From Ohtaekwangia sp036568665 (lineage in GTDB: Bacteria > Bacteroidota > Bacteroidia > Cytophagales > Cyclobacteriaceae), in contig NZ_DATCSD010000428.1 in assembly GCF_036568665.1 (NCBI RefSeq), positions 1-64,000 on the forward strand: 64,000 nucleotides of DNA, given 5' to 3'. Below the pieces are notes generated by a model. It made no database searches. It was not told where the DNA came from and saw nothing but the letters and a program-made list of their open reading frames with translations. The position numbers were made by a program, and so were the translations under genes. Position 1 is the first letter of the stretch. Each line of letters opens with the position of its first letter. Of the stretch, positions 1 to 9,173 are shown one piece after another.

Positions 1-462
1 ACGGATTTTCTGGTAGAGCAACACCTGGATGTAAAGATGGACTATGCTTCTGTTGCTGCGGCCGGTAGCCGTCTCGGTACAGGCACGATGATCGTGCTCG
101 ATGATAAAACATCTGTAGTAGGCTTCGTAAAAAATCTGATACACTTCTTCGCACAAGAGTCGTGCGGCTTCTGTACACCTTGTCGCGAAGGATTACCCTG
201 GATAGAAAAGATACTGCAATCACTACAGGAAGGAAACGGTGAAGCGCACGATATACACCTGCTGGAATTTCATACAAAATATTTAGGACCTGGTAATACC
301 TTCTGTGCACTCGCTCCCGGAGCGATGGAACCTCTGCAAAGCGCCATCAAATATTTTCGAAAAGACTTTGAACAATATATAGCCGAAGAACTCGAGAAGC
401 TAGACCTCACAAAACCCCCACACCCCAACCGAAATCTCATAACCGACATCTCCAGGTTTTAA
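1..462 (+). CDS. nuoF: NADH-quinone oxidoreductase subunit F, 3' part
   Basis: The reading frame is open from the first base, so the gene begins before the window and only its last 153 codons are present. NuoF is the peripheral-arm subunit of complex I that binds NADH, FMN and the N3 4Fe-4S cluster. The motif ESCGFCTPCREG is visible at bases 157-192; its three Cys are N3 ligands, and the fourth lies further on in the typical NTFC context. The start is missing because of the window edge, not because the gene is damaged. It is the first visible gene of the nuo operon and is followed after 76 bp by nuoG. Identity is secure from the motif and the gene order. Confidence 0.96.
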   Translation, partial: TDFLVEQHLDVKMDYASVAAAGSRLGTGTMIVLDDKTSVVGFVKNLIHFFAQESCGFCTPCREGLPWIEKILQSLQEGNGEAHDIHLLEFHTKYLGPGNTFCALAPGAMEPLQSAIKYFRKDFEQYIAEELEKLDLTKPPHPNRNLITDISRF

Positions 463-538
463 GAGTATATATAGTTCACACCTCGACCTACACACCTGCA
501 CACGTACACACGTGCCAACGTAAACACGTCAACACATT
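463..538 (+). repeat. A/C-rich low-complexity spacer with ACACGT words
   Basis: The spacer between nuoF and nuoG is made largely of A and C and holds three ACACGT words, at 500-505, 508-513 and 524-529. A related string (ACACGT at 3256-3261, followed by AAACACC and AAACATGT words) covers the nuoG stop and the nuoG-nuoH spacer. It appears to be a simple-sequence spacer rather than a gene. No function can be assigned. Confidence 0.5.
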
Positions 539-3271
539 ATGCAAATATTCATCGACAATAAACCCTACGAAATCACCTCCGGTAAAAACCTGCTGGAGAC
601 TTGTCTTTCGCTAGGACTGGATATACCGTATTTCTGCTGGCACCCCGCCATGGGATCTGTTGGTGCATGCAGACAATGTGCTATAAAACTATATAAAGAT
701 GAAAACGACAAGAAGGGAAGACTGGTAATGTCGTGTATGGAGCCCGTTGCAAACAATCAGCATATATCGATCATCGATCCCGAAGCAAAAGAATTTCGTG
801 AGACGGTGATTGAATGGCTCATGACCAATCACCCGCACGATTGTGCTGTATGCGATGAAGGCGGCTCTTGTCATTTACAGGATATGACTGTTATGACAGG
901 ACATAACTATCGCAGGTTCCGCTATAAAAAACGTACGCATAAAAATCAGTACCTCGGCCCGTTCATCAATCATGAAATGAATCGCTGCATACAGTGCTAC
1001 CGTTGTGTGCGCTTTTATAAAGACTATGCGGGTGGTAAAGATCTTGATGTATTTGCATCGCGTAGCAACGTATACTTTGGCAGGGCAGAAGATGGTGTGC
1101 TCGAGAGTGAGTTCAGCGGTAATCTCGCAGAGGTTTGTCCCACCGGAGTATTTACCGATAAAACACTCAAGCAACACTATACCCGCAAGTGGGATCTTAC
1201 CATGGCGCCATCAATTTGCCAGCACTGCAGTATAGGTTGCAATACGATAGCAGGCGAACGATATGGTTCCCTGCGCATGATTGCCAATCGATATCACGGA
1301 GAAGTGAACGGATATTTTCTCTGCGACCGCGGAAGATTCGGGTATGAATTTGTCAATGCTAAAGATCGTATTCGTAAACCCATTCTTCGCGGAGAGACGG
1401 TTGACCGGCAAGCTATATTAAGCGAAGTGCCTGCTATAGTAAAGAGCTCGCACGTAATTGGTATAGGTTCACCACGCGCTTCCCTGCAAGCAAACTTTAC
1501 GCTGAAAGCCCTGGTAGGTGAACAGAATTTTTATCACGGTGTGTCAGATAATGAGCACGACCTTGCAGAGCTGGCTATTCGTATTTTGAAAGATGGCCCC
1601 GTGCGAACACCCTCCACCCGCGAGGTAGAAGAAGCCGATGCTATATTTATACTGGGCGAAGATATAACCAACACCGCACCCATACTGGCATTGGCCGTGC
1701 GACAAGCCGTAAGACAACAGCCTTCTGAGTCAGCGCTACAGGTACACATACCGTTGTGGAATGATGCAGCCGTGCGCGGCATCGTGCAGGATAAAAAAGG
1801 CCCGCTATATATAGCAAGCCTTCATACAACCAAACTGGATGAGCTTGCCGCTGCAACGTATCGTGCAACACCCGATGATACCGCACGACTCGGCATGGCT
1901 GTAGCGCATATACTGGATAGTGCTTCGCCTGCAGTGAACAATCTTCCGGAAGATATAGCAGTACTGGCAGAGCAGATAGCCCGGGCGTTGGCTGCTGCGA
2001 AGAAACCGGTAATTATATCGGGTGCCGGATGCCAGAGCGATGTACTGATGAAAGCTTCTGCCAATATAGCGGCAGCGCTACACAAGAAGAACACCAACAC
2101 AGGCCTTGTATTTACCATGCTGGAATGTAATTCGTTAGGCCTCGCCATGATGGGCGGACATCGGTTACAGGCTGCATTCAACGCTGTACTAAACGGACAT
2201 GCCGATACCGTTATTGTATTGGAGAATGATCTGTACCGTCACGGCCATGAATCCGACATCGATAAATTCTTCGATGCCTGCAAGCATGTAATTGTGATCG
2301 ATCATTCCATGCACGCCACCATGGCCCGCGCAGAAGTAATTATACCGGCTGGTACATTTGCAGAGTCTGATGGTATACTGGTAAACAATGAAGGCCGGGC
2401 ACAGCGTTTCTTCCAGGTATACGAAGCGACTGATGTTATACAGGAGAGCTGGCGCTGGTTGCTAAATATAGGTTGCCATGCAGGGAACATGCACATGAAC
2501 GCGTGGAAGAATTTTGAAGACGTAACCAATGCTATAGCAACAGAAGAGATTCTATTGAAAGGAGTGGAGACTATATCTCCGCCCTCACAATATCGCGAGG
2601 CAGGGCAACGTATACCACGCGAACCTCACAGATATAGCGGTCGCACGTCCATGAATGCAGATAAAAACGTAAGCGAGCCAAAGCCGCCGGAAGATCCGGA
2701 CTCAGCGATGTCGTATACTATGGAAGGATACAGAGGTATGCCGCCTTCTTCCATGATTCCGTTCTTCTGGTCACCGGGATGGAACTCTGTGCAATCCGTG
2801 AATAAATATCAGCAGGAGATTGGAGCATCGTTAAGGGGAGGAGACCCCGGTATACGCTTGCTCAACCCCGTAATGGAAAAACCATTCGAATATTTTAAAG
2901 CTATACCGGAAGCGTTCCGCCCGATGGAAGATCACCTGTGGATTATGCCGGTATATCATATTTTCGGATCAGAAGAATTGAGCGCACGTTCTCCTTCTGT
3001 TGCTCAACGCATAGAGGAACCCTATATATTGCTTCATCACGATGATGCATTGAACCTGCACTTGCAAGATGGTGAATTGCTCACACTTCATATCGGTGCC
3101 CATATATATACTTTACCCGTACGAATTACTACTGAAATTCCCAACGGAGTGGCGGCAGTACCCTATGGCTTTGATGGTATACCATATGCAGAACTACCGG
3201 AGTGGGCCACCACACGAACGTCTAACGCTACCTATATACCTGCTCCAAAACCGCGACACGTAAAAACATAA
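539..3271 (+). CDS. nuoG: NADH-quinone oxidoreductase subunit G
   Basis: This is the large iron-sulfur subunit of the complex I peripheral arm, 910 aa, close to the length of E. coli NuoG. The N-terminal 2Fe-2S ferredoxin domain (residues about 1-80) has the Cys pattern CWHP...CRQC...C. It is followed by the HPHDCAVCDEGGSC segment (His/Cys-ligated cluster) and the CIQCYRCVR segment. A further CQHCSIGC motif with a distant Cys (around residues 227-262) matches the optional N7 cluster found in some NuoG proteins. The rest is the molybdopterin-oxidoreductase-like fold, which does not bind molybdenum in this family. The ATG at 539 follows the A/C-rich spacer and has no clear Shine-Dalgarno. The gene is part of the nuo operon. 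Confidence 0.96.
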   Translation: MQIFIDNKPYEITSGKNLLETCLSLGLDIPYFCWHPAMGSVGACRQCAIKLYKDENDKKGRLVMSCMEPVANNQHISIIDPEAKEFRETVIEWLMTNHPHDCAVCDEGGSCHLQDMTVMTGHNYRRFRYKKRTHKNQYLGPFINHEMNRCIQCYRCVRFYKDYAGGKDLDVFASRSNVYFGRAEDGVLESEFSGNLAEVCPTGVFTDKTLKQHYTRKWDLTMAPSICQHCSIGCNTIAGERYGSLRMIANRYHGEVNGYFLCDRGRFGYEFVNAKDRIRKPILRGETVDRQAILSEVPAIVKSSHVIGIGSPRASLQANFTLKALVGEQNFYHGVSDNEHDLAELAIRILKDGPVRTPSTREVEEADAIFILGEDITNTAPILALAVRQAVRQQPSESALQVHIPLWNDAAVRGIVQDKKGPLYIASLHTTKLDELAAATYRATPDDTARLGMAVAHILDSASPAVNNLPEDIAVLAEQIARALAAAKKPVIISGAGCQSDVLMKASANIAAALHKKNTNTGLVFTMLECNSLGLAMMGGHRLQAAFNAVLNGHADTVIVLENDLYRHGHESDIDKFFDACKHVIVIDHSMHATMARAEVIIPAGTFAESDGILVNNEGRAQRFFQVYEATDVIQESWRWLLNIGCHAGNMHMNAWKNFEDVTNAIATEEILLKGVETISPPSQYREAGQRIPREPHRYSGRTSMNADKNVSEPKPPEDPDSAMSYTMEGYRGMPPSSMIPFFWSPGWNSVQSVNKYQQEIGASLRGGDPGIRLLNPVMEKPFEYFKAIPEAFRPMEDHLWIMPVYHIFGSEELSARSPSVAQRIEEPYILLHHDDALNLHLQDGELLTLHIGAHIYTLPVRITTEIPNGVAAVPYGFDGIPYAELPEWATTRTSNATYIPAPKPRHVKT

Positions 3272-3291
3272 ACACCTAAACATGTAAAAGA

Positions 3292-4239
3292 ATGTCACCG
3301 CTGTTAATCGTTATAGCTGTATTGGGAGGTTTACTGCTGGTAGCCCCCGGGTTGATCTGGCTGGAGCGCAGACTGCTTGCTGTGTGGCAAGATCGTTATG
3401 GCCCCAATCGTGCAGGTCCATTGGGAGTGCTCGTAGTACTGGCCGATACCCTGAAGCTGTTCTTCAAAGAAGACTGGGTGCCGCCCTTTGCCGATAAAAA
3501 AGTATTTATACTGGCACCTGCTATCGTGGTGATCACGGTGTTGATGAGCTTTGTAATCGTGCCCTTCTCGCCAGGCATTATTGTAGCCGACTTAAATATA
3601 GGCTTGCTGTTTTTTCTGGCCATGTCTTCCATGGGCGCCTATAGTATAATTCTGGGCGGATGGGCCTCTAACAATAAATACTCGTTGCTGGGCGCGATGC
3701 GCGGTGCAGCGCAGATGATCTCATACGAAGTATTTATGGGACTATCGCTCATGGGTGTTGTGTTGATGACAGGCTCTTTCAGTCTGCATGATATAGTAGA
3801 AGCACAGAAGAACATGTGGTTTGTTATACCACAGTTCCTTGGGTTTGTGATCTTCTTGATAGCCGGTATAGCTGAAACGCATCGATTGCCTTTTGATATA
3901 CCGGAGGCAGAGAGTGAACTTATTGCAGGCTTTCACTCGGAATACTCAGGAATGAAATTCGGAATGTTTTTCGTAGGAGAGTATATCGGCATTATGCTCA
4001 TCTCCTGTATGGTAACGTGTTTGTTTTTTGGTGGCTGGCTCGGGCCGGCATTTCTTCCGCCCATTGTATGGTTCGTGTTAAAGATGTTTGCTTTTATCGC
4101 GCTGTTCATTTTACTGCGTGCATCATTGCCTCGTCCGCGATACGATCAGCTCATGGAGTTTGGCTGGAAGATACTGTTGCCGCTGTCGTTACTGAACCTG
4201 GTAATAACAGCCGGCATTATACTCTGGATCGAACAATAG
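3292..4239 (+). CDS. nuoH: NADH-quinone oxidoreductase subunit H
   Basis: This is the membrane subunit of complex I that forms much of the quinone-binding site and links the peripheral and membrane arms. It has 315 aa and about eight hydrophobic segments, which fits NuoH. Recognisable family stretches include WLERRLLAVWQDRYGPNR near the N-terminus, with the conserved RxGPN loop, and AETHRLPFDIPEAESEL in the middle, the acidic loop facing the quinone cavity. It lies 20 bp after nuoG and 33 bp before nuoI in the same operon. No abnormal features were seen. Confidence 0.96.
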   Translation: MSPLLIVIAVLGGLLLVAPGLIWLERRLLAVWQDRYGPNRAGPLGVLVVLADTLKLFFKEDWVPPFADKKVFILAPAIVVITVLMSFVIVPFSPGIIVADLNIGLLFFLAMSSMGAYSIILGGWASNNKYSLLGAMRGAAQMISYEVFMGLSLMGVVLMTGSFSLHDIVEAQKNMWFVIPQFLGFVIFLIAGIAETHRLPFDIPEAESELIAGFHSEYSGMKFGMFFVGEYIGIMLISCMVTCLFFGGWLGPAFLPPIVWFVLKMFAFIALFILLRASLPRPRYDQLMEFGWKILLPLSLLNLVITAGIILWIEQ

Positions 4240-4272
4240 TATATATAGATAAAAACATTTAGCAGACTATAT

Positions 4273-4788
4273 ATGTTCAGCATCATCCGTACCATGTGGC
4301 TTACGTTTCTGCACATGTTTCATAAACGTGTCACCATTCAATACCCCGAAGAGAAAGTGAAGTTACCTGCACGGTGGCGCGGCCGGATCGTGCTGACACG
4401 CGACCCCGACATGGAGGAGCGTTGTGTAGGATGCTATCTCTGTGCAGCAGCCTGCCCGGTAGATTGCATCTCACTACAGGCAACCGAAGACGAGAACGGA
4501 AGACGTTACCCCGAGTTCTTCCGTATAAATTTTTCGCGGTGCATCTTCTGCGGCTTCTGCGAAGAAGCATGCCCCACCTATGCCATACAACTTATACCCG
4601 ACTTTGAAATGGGCGAGTATAATCGTCAGAACCTGGTATATGAAAAGCAGGATTTACTCATCAACAGTCAGGGTAAATATCCCGGCTATAACTATTACAG
4701 AGTAGCCGGCCTTGCTATAGGGGAAAAAGACAAAGGACAAGCAGATAATGAACTGGAGCCCGTGGATGTGAAGAGTATACTTCCTTAG
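4273..4788 (+). CDS. nuoI: NADH-quinone oxidoreductase subunit I
   Basis: This is the ferredoxin-like subunit carrying clusters N6a and N6b, which pass electrons towards N2 and quinone. In its 171 aa it has two CxxCxxCxxxCP motifs, CVGCYLCAAACPV and CIFCGFCEEACPT, each giving a 4Fe-4S cluster. The N-terminal amphipathic stretch and the lengths between clusters are normal for NuoI. The ATG at 4273 follows a TATATA-rich spacer. It lies between nuoH and nuoJ in the usual order. Confidence 0.97.
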   Translation: MFSIIRTMWLTFLHMFHKRVTIQYPEEKVKLPARWRGRIVLTRDPDMEERCVGCYLCAAACPVDCISLQATEDENGRRYPEFFRINFSRCIFCGFCEEACPTYAIQLIPDFEMGEYNRQNLVYEKQDLLINSQGKYPGYNYYRVAGLAIGEKDKGQADNELEPVDVKSILP

Positions 4789-4837
4789 ATAGCAGCTCTT
4801 CAGATCACATTTTTAAAGAAACAAACGCAACATTACC

Positions 4838-5359
4838 ATGTCATTCTACATCACATCCCTCATCGCTATAGTTGCCACGATCATGGTGATTACGCGGTAT
4901 AATATGATTCATGCATTGCTATACCTGGTGGTGTCGTTTCTGGCGGTGGCGGTAATTTTCTTTATGCTGGGAGCACCTTTTATGGCAGCATTGGAGGTGA
5001 TCATTTATGCAGGCGCCATTGTAGTGCTGATCATTTTTGTGATCATGATGCTGAACCTGAAAGAAGAATCGGTAGAGCAGGAGCGAAAGTGGTTTTCGAA
5101 GAATATATGGATCGGTCCGGGTATATTATCCTTCATCCTGCTGGGAGAGCTGGTATATATACTGGTATCGTCTGGTACCATGCCGCTGGGTAGTACCATG
5201 GTAGATGCCAAAGCGGTAGGCATATCGTTGTATGGCCCCTATATTATTGGCGTAGAGCTGAGCGGATTGTTGCTCATGGCCGGTATAGTAGGCGCCTATC
5301 ACCTGGGCCGGCAAAGAAGAAAAGTAGTACATCGTTTCCTTGAAAGAGCAGAAGAATGA
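4838..5359 (+). CDS. nuoJ: NADH-quinone oxidoreductase subunit J
   Basis: This small membrane subunit belongs to the proton-translocating arm of complex I, with 173 aa and five predicted transmembrane helices. The family stretch ALEVIIYAGAIVVLIIFVIMML, which includes the pi-bulge helix region, is evident near residues 50-70. The stop codon overlaps the nuoK start in an ATGA arrangement, so the two are probably translationally coupled. Confidence 0.95.
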   Translation: MSFYITSLIAIVATIMVITRYNMIHALLYLVVSFLAVAVIFFMLGAPFMAALEVIIYAGAIVVLIIFVIMMLNLKEESVEQERKWFSKNIWIGPGILSFILLGELVYILVSSGTMPLGSTMVDAKAVGISLYGPYIIGVELSGLLLMAGIVGAYHLGRQRRKVVHRFLERAEE

Positions 5360-5664
5360 AAACATTACCTATAGAATCCGGATTGTTGCTCGCGGGTGTT
5401 TTATTTACACTCGGTTTGATCAGTGTATTGATCAGGCGCAACATCATCTTTATGCTGATCTCGGTGGAGATCATGCTCAATGCCGCAGGTCTTGCTTTTA
5501 TTATGGCAGGGTCGCGCTGGGTACAAGCCGATGGACAAGTGATGTTCATCTTTATACTGACCATGGCTGCTGCAGAAGTATCCGTGGGCCTGGCGTTGAT
5601 ACTTCAGATCTATCATCAGCTCAAAACACTCGACAGTGACGCTGCTGATAAAATGCACGGATAG
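5356..5664 (+). CDS. nuoK: NADH-quinone oxidoreductase subunit K
   Basis: This is the antiporter-related small membrane subunit (MnhC/MrpC-like) of complex I, with 102 aa and three transmembrane helices. The conserved buried Glu in the SVEIMLNAAGLAF stretch and the second one in AAAEVSVGLAL are both present; these are part of the proton path in the family. It overlaps nuoJ by 4 nt (ATGA). The 64 bp before nuoL hold a short alternating AT run around 5680-5694. Confidence 0.96.
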   Translation: MKTLPIESGLLLAGVLFTLGLISVLIRRNIIFMLISVEIMLNAAGLAFIMAGSRWVQADGQVMFIFILTMAAAEVSVGLALILQIYHQLKTLDSDAADKMHG

Positions 5665-5728
5665 TTACGAAGTGTAAACTATATATATATATACTGCTCG
5701 CAGAGCATTTCATTTTAAATTTTACTGT

Positions 5729-7615
5729 ATGCTGAGTTTGCTTTGGCTCATACCCACTTTACCCTTTCTCGGTGCGCTTATTCTTATACTCACCGGTTCG
5801 CGTATACCACAGCGCGTGGCCGCACGTATAGGGTGTGGAAGCATAGGTCTCTCGGCTGCTATCACAGCACTGGTGGGATATGATTTTCTCGCAACCGGTC
5901 AGGCTTCCTATAAATTTACAGCATGGACGTGGTTTCATGTGGATGGCTTATCACCCGGTGTCACGTTCTATCTCGACTCATTGTCGTTGGTATTTATATT
6001 TGTGATTACCTTCGTTGGATTCCTGATCCATATATACTCAACCGAGTTCATGCAAACAGACGAAGGCTTTGCGCGATTCTTCGCCTATCTTAATTTGTTT
6101 GTATGTGCCATGCTTATCCTGGTGCTGGCCGATAACTTAGTGCTGCTATATCTTGGCTGGGAAGGTGTCGGTCTGTGCAGCTATTTACTGATCGGCTTCT
6201 GGTATAGCGAAGAGAAAAATGGTTATGCCGCGCGCAAGGCATTTATTATAACGCGCGTTGGCGATACAGCCATGGCCATTGGTTTGTTTGTGTTGTTCAG
6301 TGTATTTCATACGCTCAATATCCAGGATATACTGGTGCAGGCTCCACAAGTTTGGACGATAGGAGCTTCCTCTGCCGTGCTGGTAGGATTTTTATTACTC
6401 GGTGGTGCAGTAGGTAAATCAGCACAACTTCCTTTGCAAACATGGTTGCCCGATGCGATGGCCGGTCCATCACCGGTCAGTGCACTGATCCATGCTGCTA
6501 CCATGGTAACAGCCGGAGTATATCTCATTACGCGCATGCATGGTATATATGAGCTTGCCCCGCTGGCGCAGCAATGGGTGGGCATTATAGGAGCTGTTAC
6601 GTTGTTGCTGGCAGGATGCAGTGCGTTAACACAGTATGACCTGAAGCGCGTGCTGGCATACTCTACCATCAGTCAGATCGGGTATATGTTTCTGGCGTTG
6701 GGAGTAGGAGCATGGTCGGCCGCTATATTTCATTTTATGATACACGCTTTTTTCAAGGCACTGCTATTCTTATCCGCAGGTGCCGTGATTATGGCCTTGC
6801 ATCACGAACACGATATGTTTCGTATGGGTGGATTGCGAAAGAAGCTGCCCGTGATATATTATACATTTCTGATAGGTGCAGCATCATTGGCAGCACTCCC
6901 TTTTATAACAGCCGGTTTCTATAGTAAAGATCAGATATTGTGGCTCGCGTGGGCAGGTGAGAGAGGTAATCTGTGGTTTTTTATAGCCGCATTAACAGGC
7001 GCTTTCATCACTGCCATGTATACTTTCAGAATGGTATTTGTTACATTCTTTGGTGAAGCAAAGACACATATCAGTCATCGGCCCGGAAAAAGAATGACGA
7101 TTCCATTGGTGATACTCGCAGTTTTGTCGTTGATAGGAGGGTTTATCGAATTGCCGCATACACTCGGTCATGTTACGCTCTTTTCCAATATACTCAGTCC
7201 GTTACTGCCGGCCGTACCGTTGCGCGAAGGTGTAGAGAGCACCGAATGGACGTTGCAGCTGATTGCCGCTGCCTTTTCGCTGGGAGGTATATATATAGCC
7301 TATATATTTTACATTCAGCAGCCCAAGCTTGCCGATGATCTGCAAAGCGCCACACGTGGTGTACACCAGTTCTGGTTCAGAGGCTGGGATCTGGATGCGC
7401 TATACGATTTTGTATTCGTTCGCCCCTTCGTATACCTGTCGAAGTGGAACAAGGGCGATGTGATCGATCGCTTCTATACGTTGCTTGTTCGATTAACAGA
7501 ATATTTCAACGAAACCTTTGTACGAACACAGAACGGTATACTTCGCTGGTATATTATGAGTATTGTGGCAGGAGCGATCCTGATCATTACCATCAGTTTG
7601 TTCATTCAACCTTAA
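5729..7615 (+). CDS. nuoL: NADH-quinone oxidoreductase subunit L
   Basis: This is the distal antiporter-like proton-pumping subunit of complex I, 628 aa, with roughly 16 helices including the long C-terminal lateral helix that braces the membrane arm. Family stretches include LYLGWEGVGLCSYLLIGFWY (conserved Glu), KSAQLPLQTWLPDAMAGP (conserved Lys) and HAFFKALLFLSAG. The C-terminal region after about residue 500 has the extended amphipathic section and final anchor helix expected for NuoL rather than NuoM or NuoN. It is followed after 10 bp by nuoM. Confidence 0.96.
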   Translation: MLSLLWLIPTLPFLGALILILTGSRIPQRVAARIGCGSIGLSAAITALVGYDFLATGQASYKFTAWTWFHVDGLSPGVTFYLDSLSLVFIFVITFVGFLIHIYSTEFMQTDEGFARFFAYLNLFVCAMLILVLADNLVLLYLGWEGVGLCSYLLIGFWYSEEKNGYAARKAFIITRVGDTAMAIGLFVLFSVFHTLNIQDILVQAPQVWTIGASSAVLVGFLLLGGAVGKSAQLPLQTWLPDAMAGPSPVSALIHAATMVTAGVYLITRMHGIYELAPLAQQWVGIIGAVTLLLAGCSALTQYDLKRVLAYSTISQIGYMFLALGVGAWSAAIFHFMIHAFFKALLFLSAGAVIMALHHEHDMFRMGGLRKKLPVIYYTFLIGAASLAALPFITAGFYSKDQILWLAWAGERGNLWFFIAALTGAFITAMYTFRMVFVTFFGEAKTHISHRPGKRMTIPLVILAVLSLIGGFIELPHTLGHVTLFSNILSPLLPAVPLREGVESTEWTLQLIAAAFSLGGIYIAYIFYIQQPKLADDLQSATRGVHQFWFRGWDLDALYDFVFVRPFVYLSKWNKGDVIDRFYTLLVRLTEYFNETFVRTQNGILRWYIMSIVAGAILIITISLFIQP

Positions 7616-7625
7616 CGCCTGTGCT

Positions 7626-9173
7626 ATGATGCTGATATTGTTGATCGTGATTCTGATGACCGGAGGTATTGTTGCCGGAATTGCTGCACGCTGGAATGCC
7701 GCAGCCTGTCGCTGGCTTTCATTGCTGGCGGTAACAGCAGACTTCGGAATTATACTCACGATCTGGATACAGGAAGGTCTTTCCATGACGCTTACCAACT
7801 CGTGGCTGCGCGATGTATATATACCGTGGATCCCCAGCTTCGGTATAAATTTTCACCTCGCACTGGATGGGTTGAGTTTACTGATGCTGGTGCTTACATT
7901 CTTTCTTGGTATACTGGCCGTGCTGGTATCGTGGAATGAAATTCAATACCGTATAGGTTTCTTTCACTTCAATCTCTTGTGGGTGCTGGCCGGTATTACC
8001 GGTGTGTTCCTCACCATGGATCTGTTTCTCTTCTACTTCTTCTGGGAAGTAATGCTTATACCCATGTATTTTCTCATTGGTATATGGGGGCACGAGAACC
8101 GCCAGTATGCTGCCTATAAATTCTTCATCTTTACCCAGGCCAGTGGTTTGCTGATGTTGCTGGCTATACTCGGCCTATATTTTATACATGGCGATCAAAC
8201 CCAGGTATATAGTTTCGATTATTTTACGTTGCTGGGAACAGCGCTGTCGCCCGAAACAGGACGATGGCTGATGCTGGGATTTTTAGCAGCGTTTATTGTA
8301 AAGCTTCCGGTTGTGCCTTTTCACACCTGGTTGCCCGATGCACATACCGAGGCACCAACAGCCGGAAGTTTATTACTGGCCGGTTTGTTATTGAAGACTG
8401 GTGCGTATGGTCTGATCCGGTTTGTTGTTCCGCTGTTTCCTGCAGCCTCCGCTGCTATAGCTCCGTGGGCTATGCTCGCAGGTGTTGTGGGTATAGTATA
8501 TGGCGCGTTGCAAGCATACGGACAAACGGACTTCAAGCGATTGATAGCCTATACCAGTGTCAGTCACATGGGGTTTGTTATACTTGGTGTATTTGCCTTT
8601 CGTGAACTTGCTATGCAAGGTGTAGTGATGCAGATGATCACACACGGTATCAGCACCGGGGCATTGTTTATTCTGGCAGGAGCACTCTATGAACGGATAC
8701 ATACCCGTAACATCGAAGAGATGGGAGGCTTATGGAAGAAGGTTCCTTTTATGGGTGTGATCGCGATGGTGTTTGCCATGGCGTCACTGGGCCTTCCGGG
8801 ACTTGGTAATTTTATAGCAGAGTTTCTCACGCTTATCGGTGCGTGGCAGGCCAGTCAACCACTAACCATTGTTGCAACGGCCGGGCTGGTGGTCGCCACT
8901 GCTTATTCACTGCGTATAATGCAAAAAGTATTTCTCGGAAAAACCAATACCGGCTATGCCTTGCATGATCTTTCGCTTCGCGAGAAATTTATACTGGTGC
9001 CGATGTGTATCGTTATACTCTGGCTCGGGCTGTTTCCCCAGCCGGTAATTGATACTTCCAGGCCAACCGTTGCCAACAGCATGCACACGGATAATCATGC
9101 AGCACTCCATCGTGGTGCCGAAAGAAATAAAGTATATGAAGCCTTAACCAGAAGCAGCCATGAACAAAAGTGA
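7626..9173 (+). CDS. nuoM: NADH-quinone oxidoreductase subunit M
   Basis: This is the antiporter-like proton-pumping subunit M, 515 aa and about 14 transmembrane helices. Signature parts are FYFFWEVMLIPMYFLIGIWG (conserved Glu on helix 5), KLPVVPFHTWLPDAHTEAP (conserved Lys on helix 7) and TDFKRLIAYTSVSHMGF. The C-terminal tail after residue 480 is hydrophilic. Its last 14 nt overlap the nuoN start, which suggests coupled translation. Confidence 0.96.
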   Translation: MMLILLIVILMTGGIVAGIAARWNAAACRWLSLLAVTADFGIILTIWIQEGLSMTLTNSWLRDVYIPWIPSFGINFHLALDGLSLLMLVLTFFLGILAVLVSWNEIQYRIGFFHFNLLWVLAGITGVFLTMDLFLFYFFWEVMLIPMYFLIGIWGHENRQYAAYKFFIFTQASGLLMLLAILGLYFIHGDQTQVYSFDYFTLLGTALSPETGRWLMLGFLAAFIVKLPVVPFHTWLPDAHTEAPTAGSLLLAGLLLKTGAYGLIRFVVPLFPAASAAIAPWAMLAGVVGIVYGALQAYGQTDFKRLIAYTSVSHMGFVILGVFAFRELAMQGVVMQMITHGISTGALFILAGALYERIHTRNIEEMGGLWKKVPFMGVIAMVFAMASLGLPGLGNFIAEFLTLIGAWQASQPLTIVATAGLVVATAYSLRIMQKVFLGKTNTGYALHDLSLREKFILVPMCIVILWLGLFPQPVIDTSRPTVANSMHTDNHAALHRGAERNKVYEALTRSSHEQK

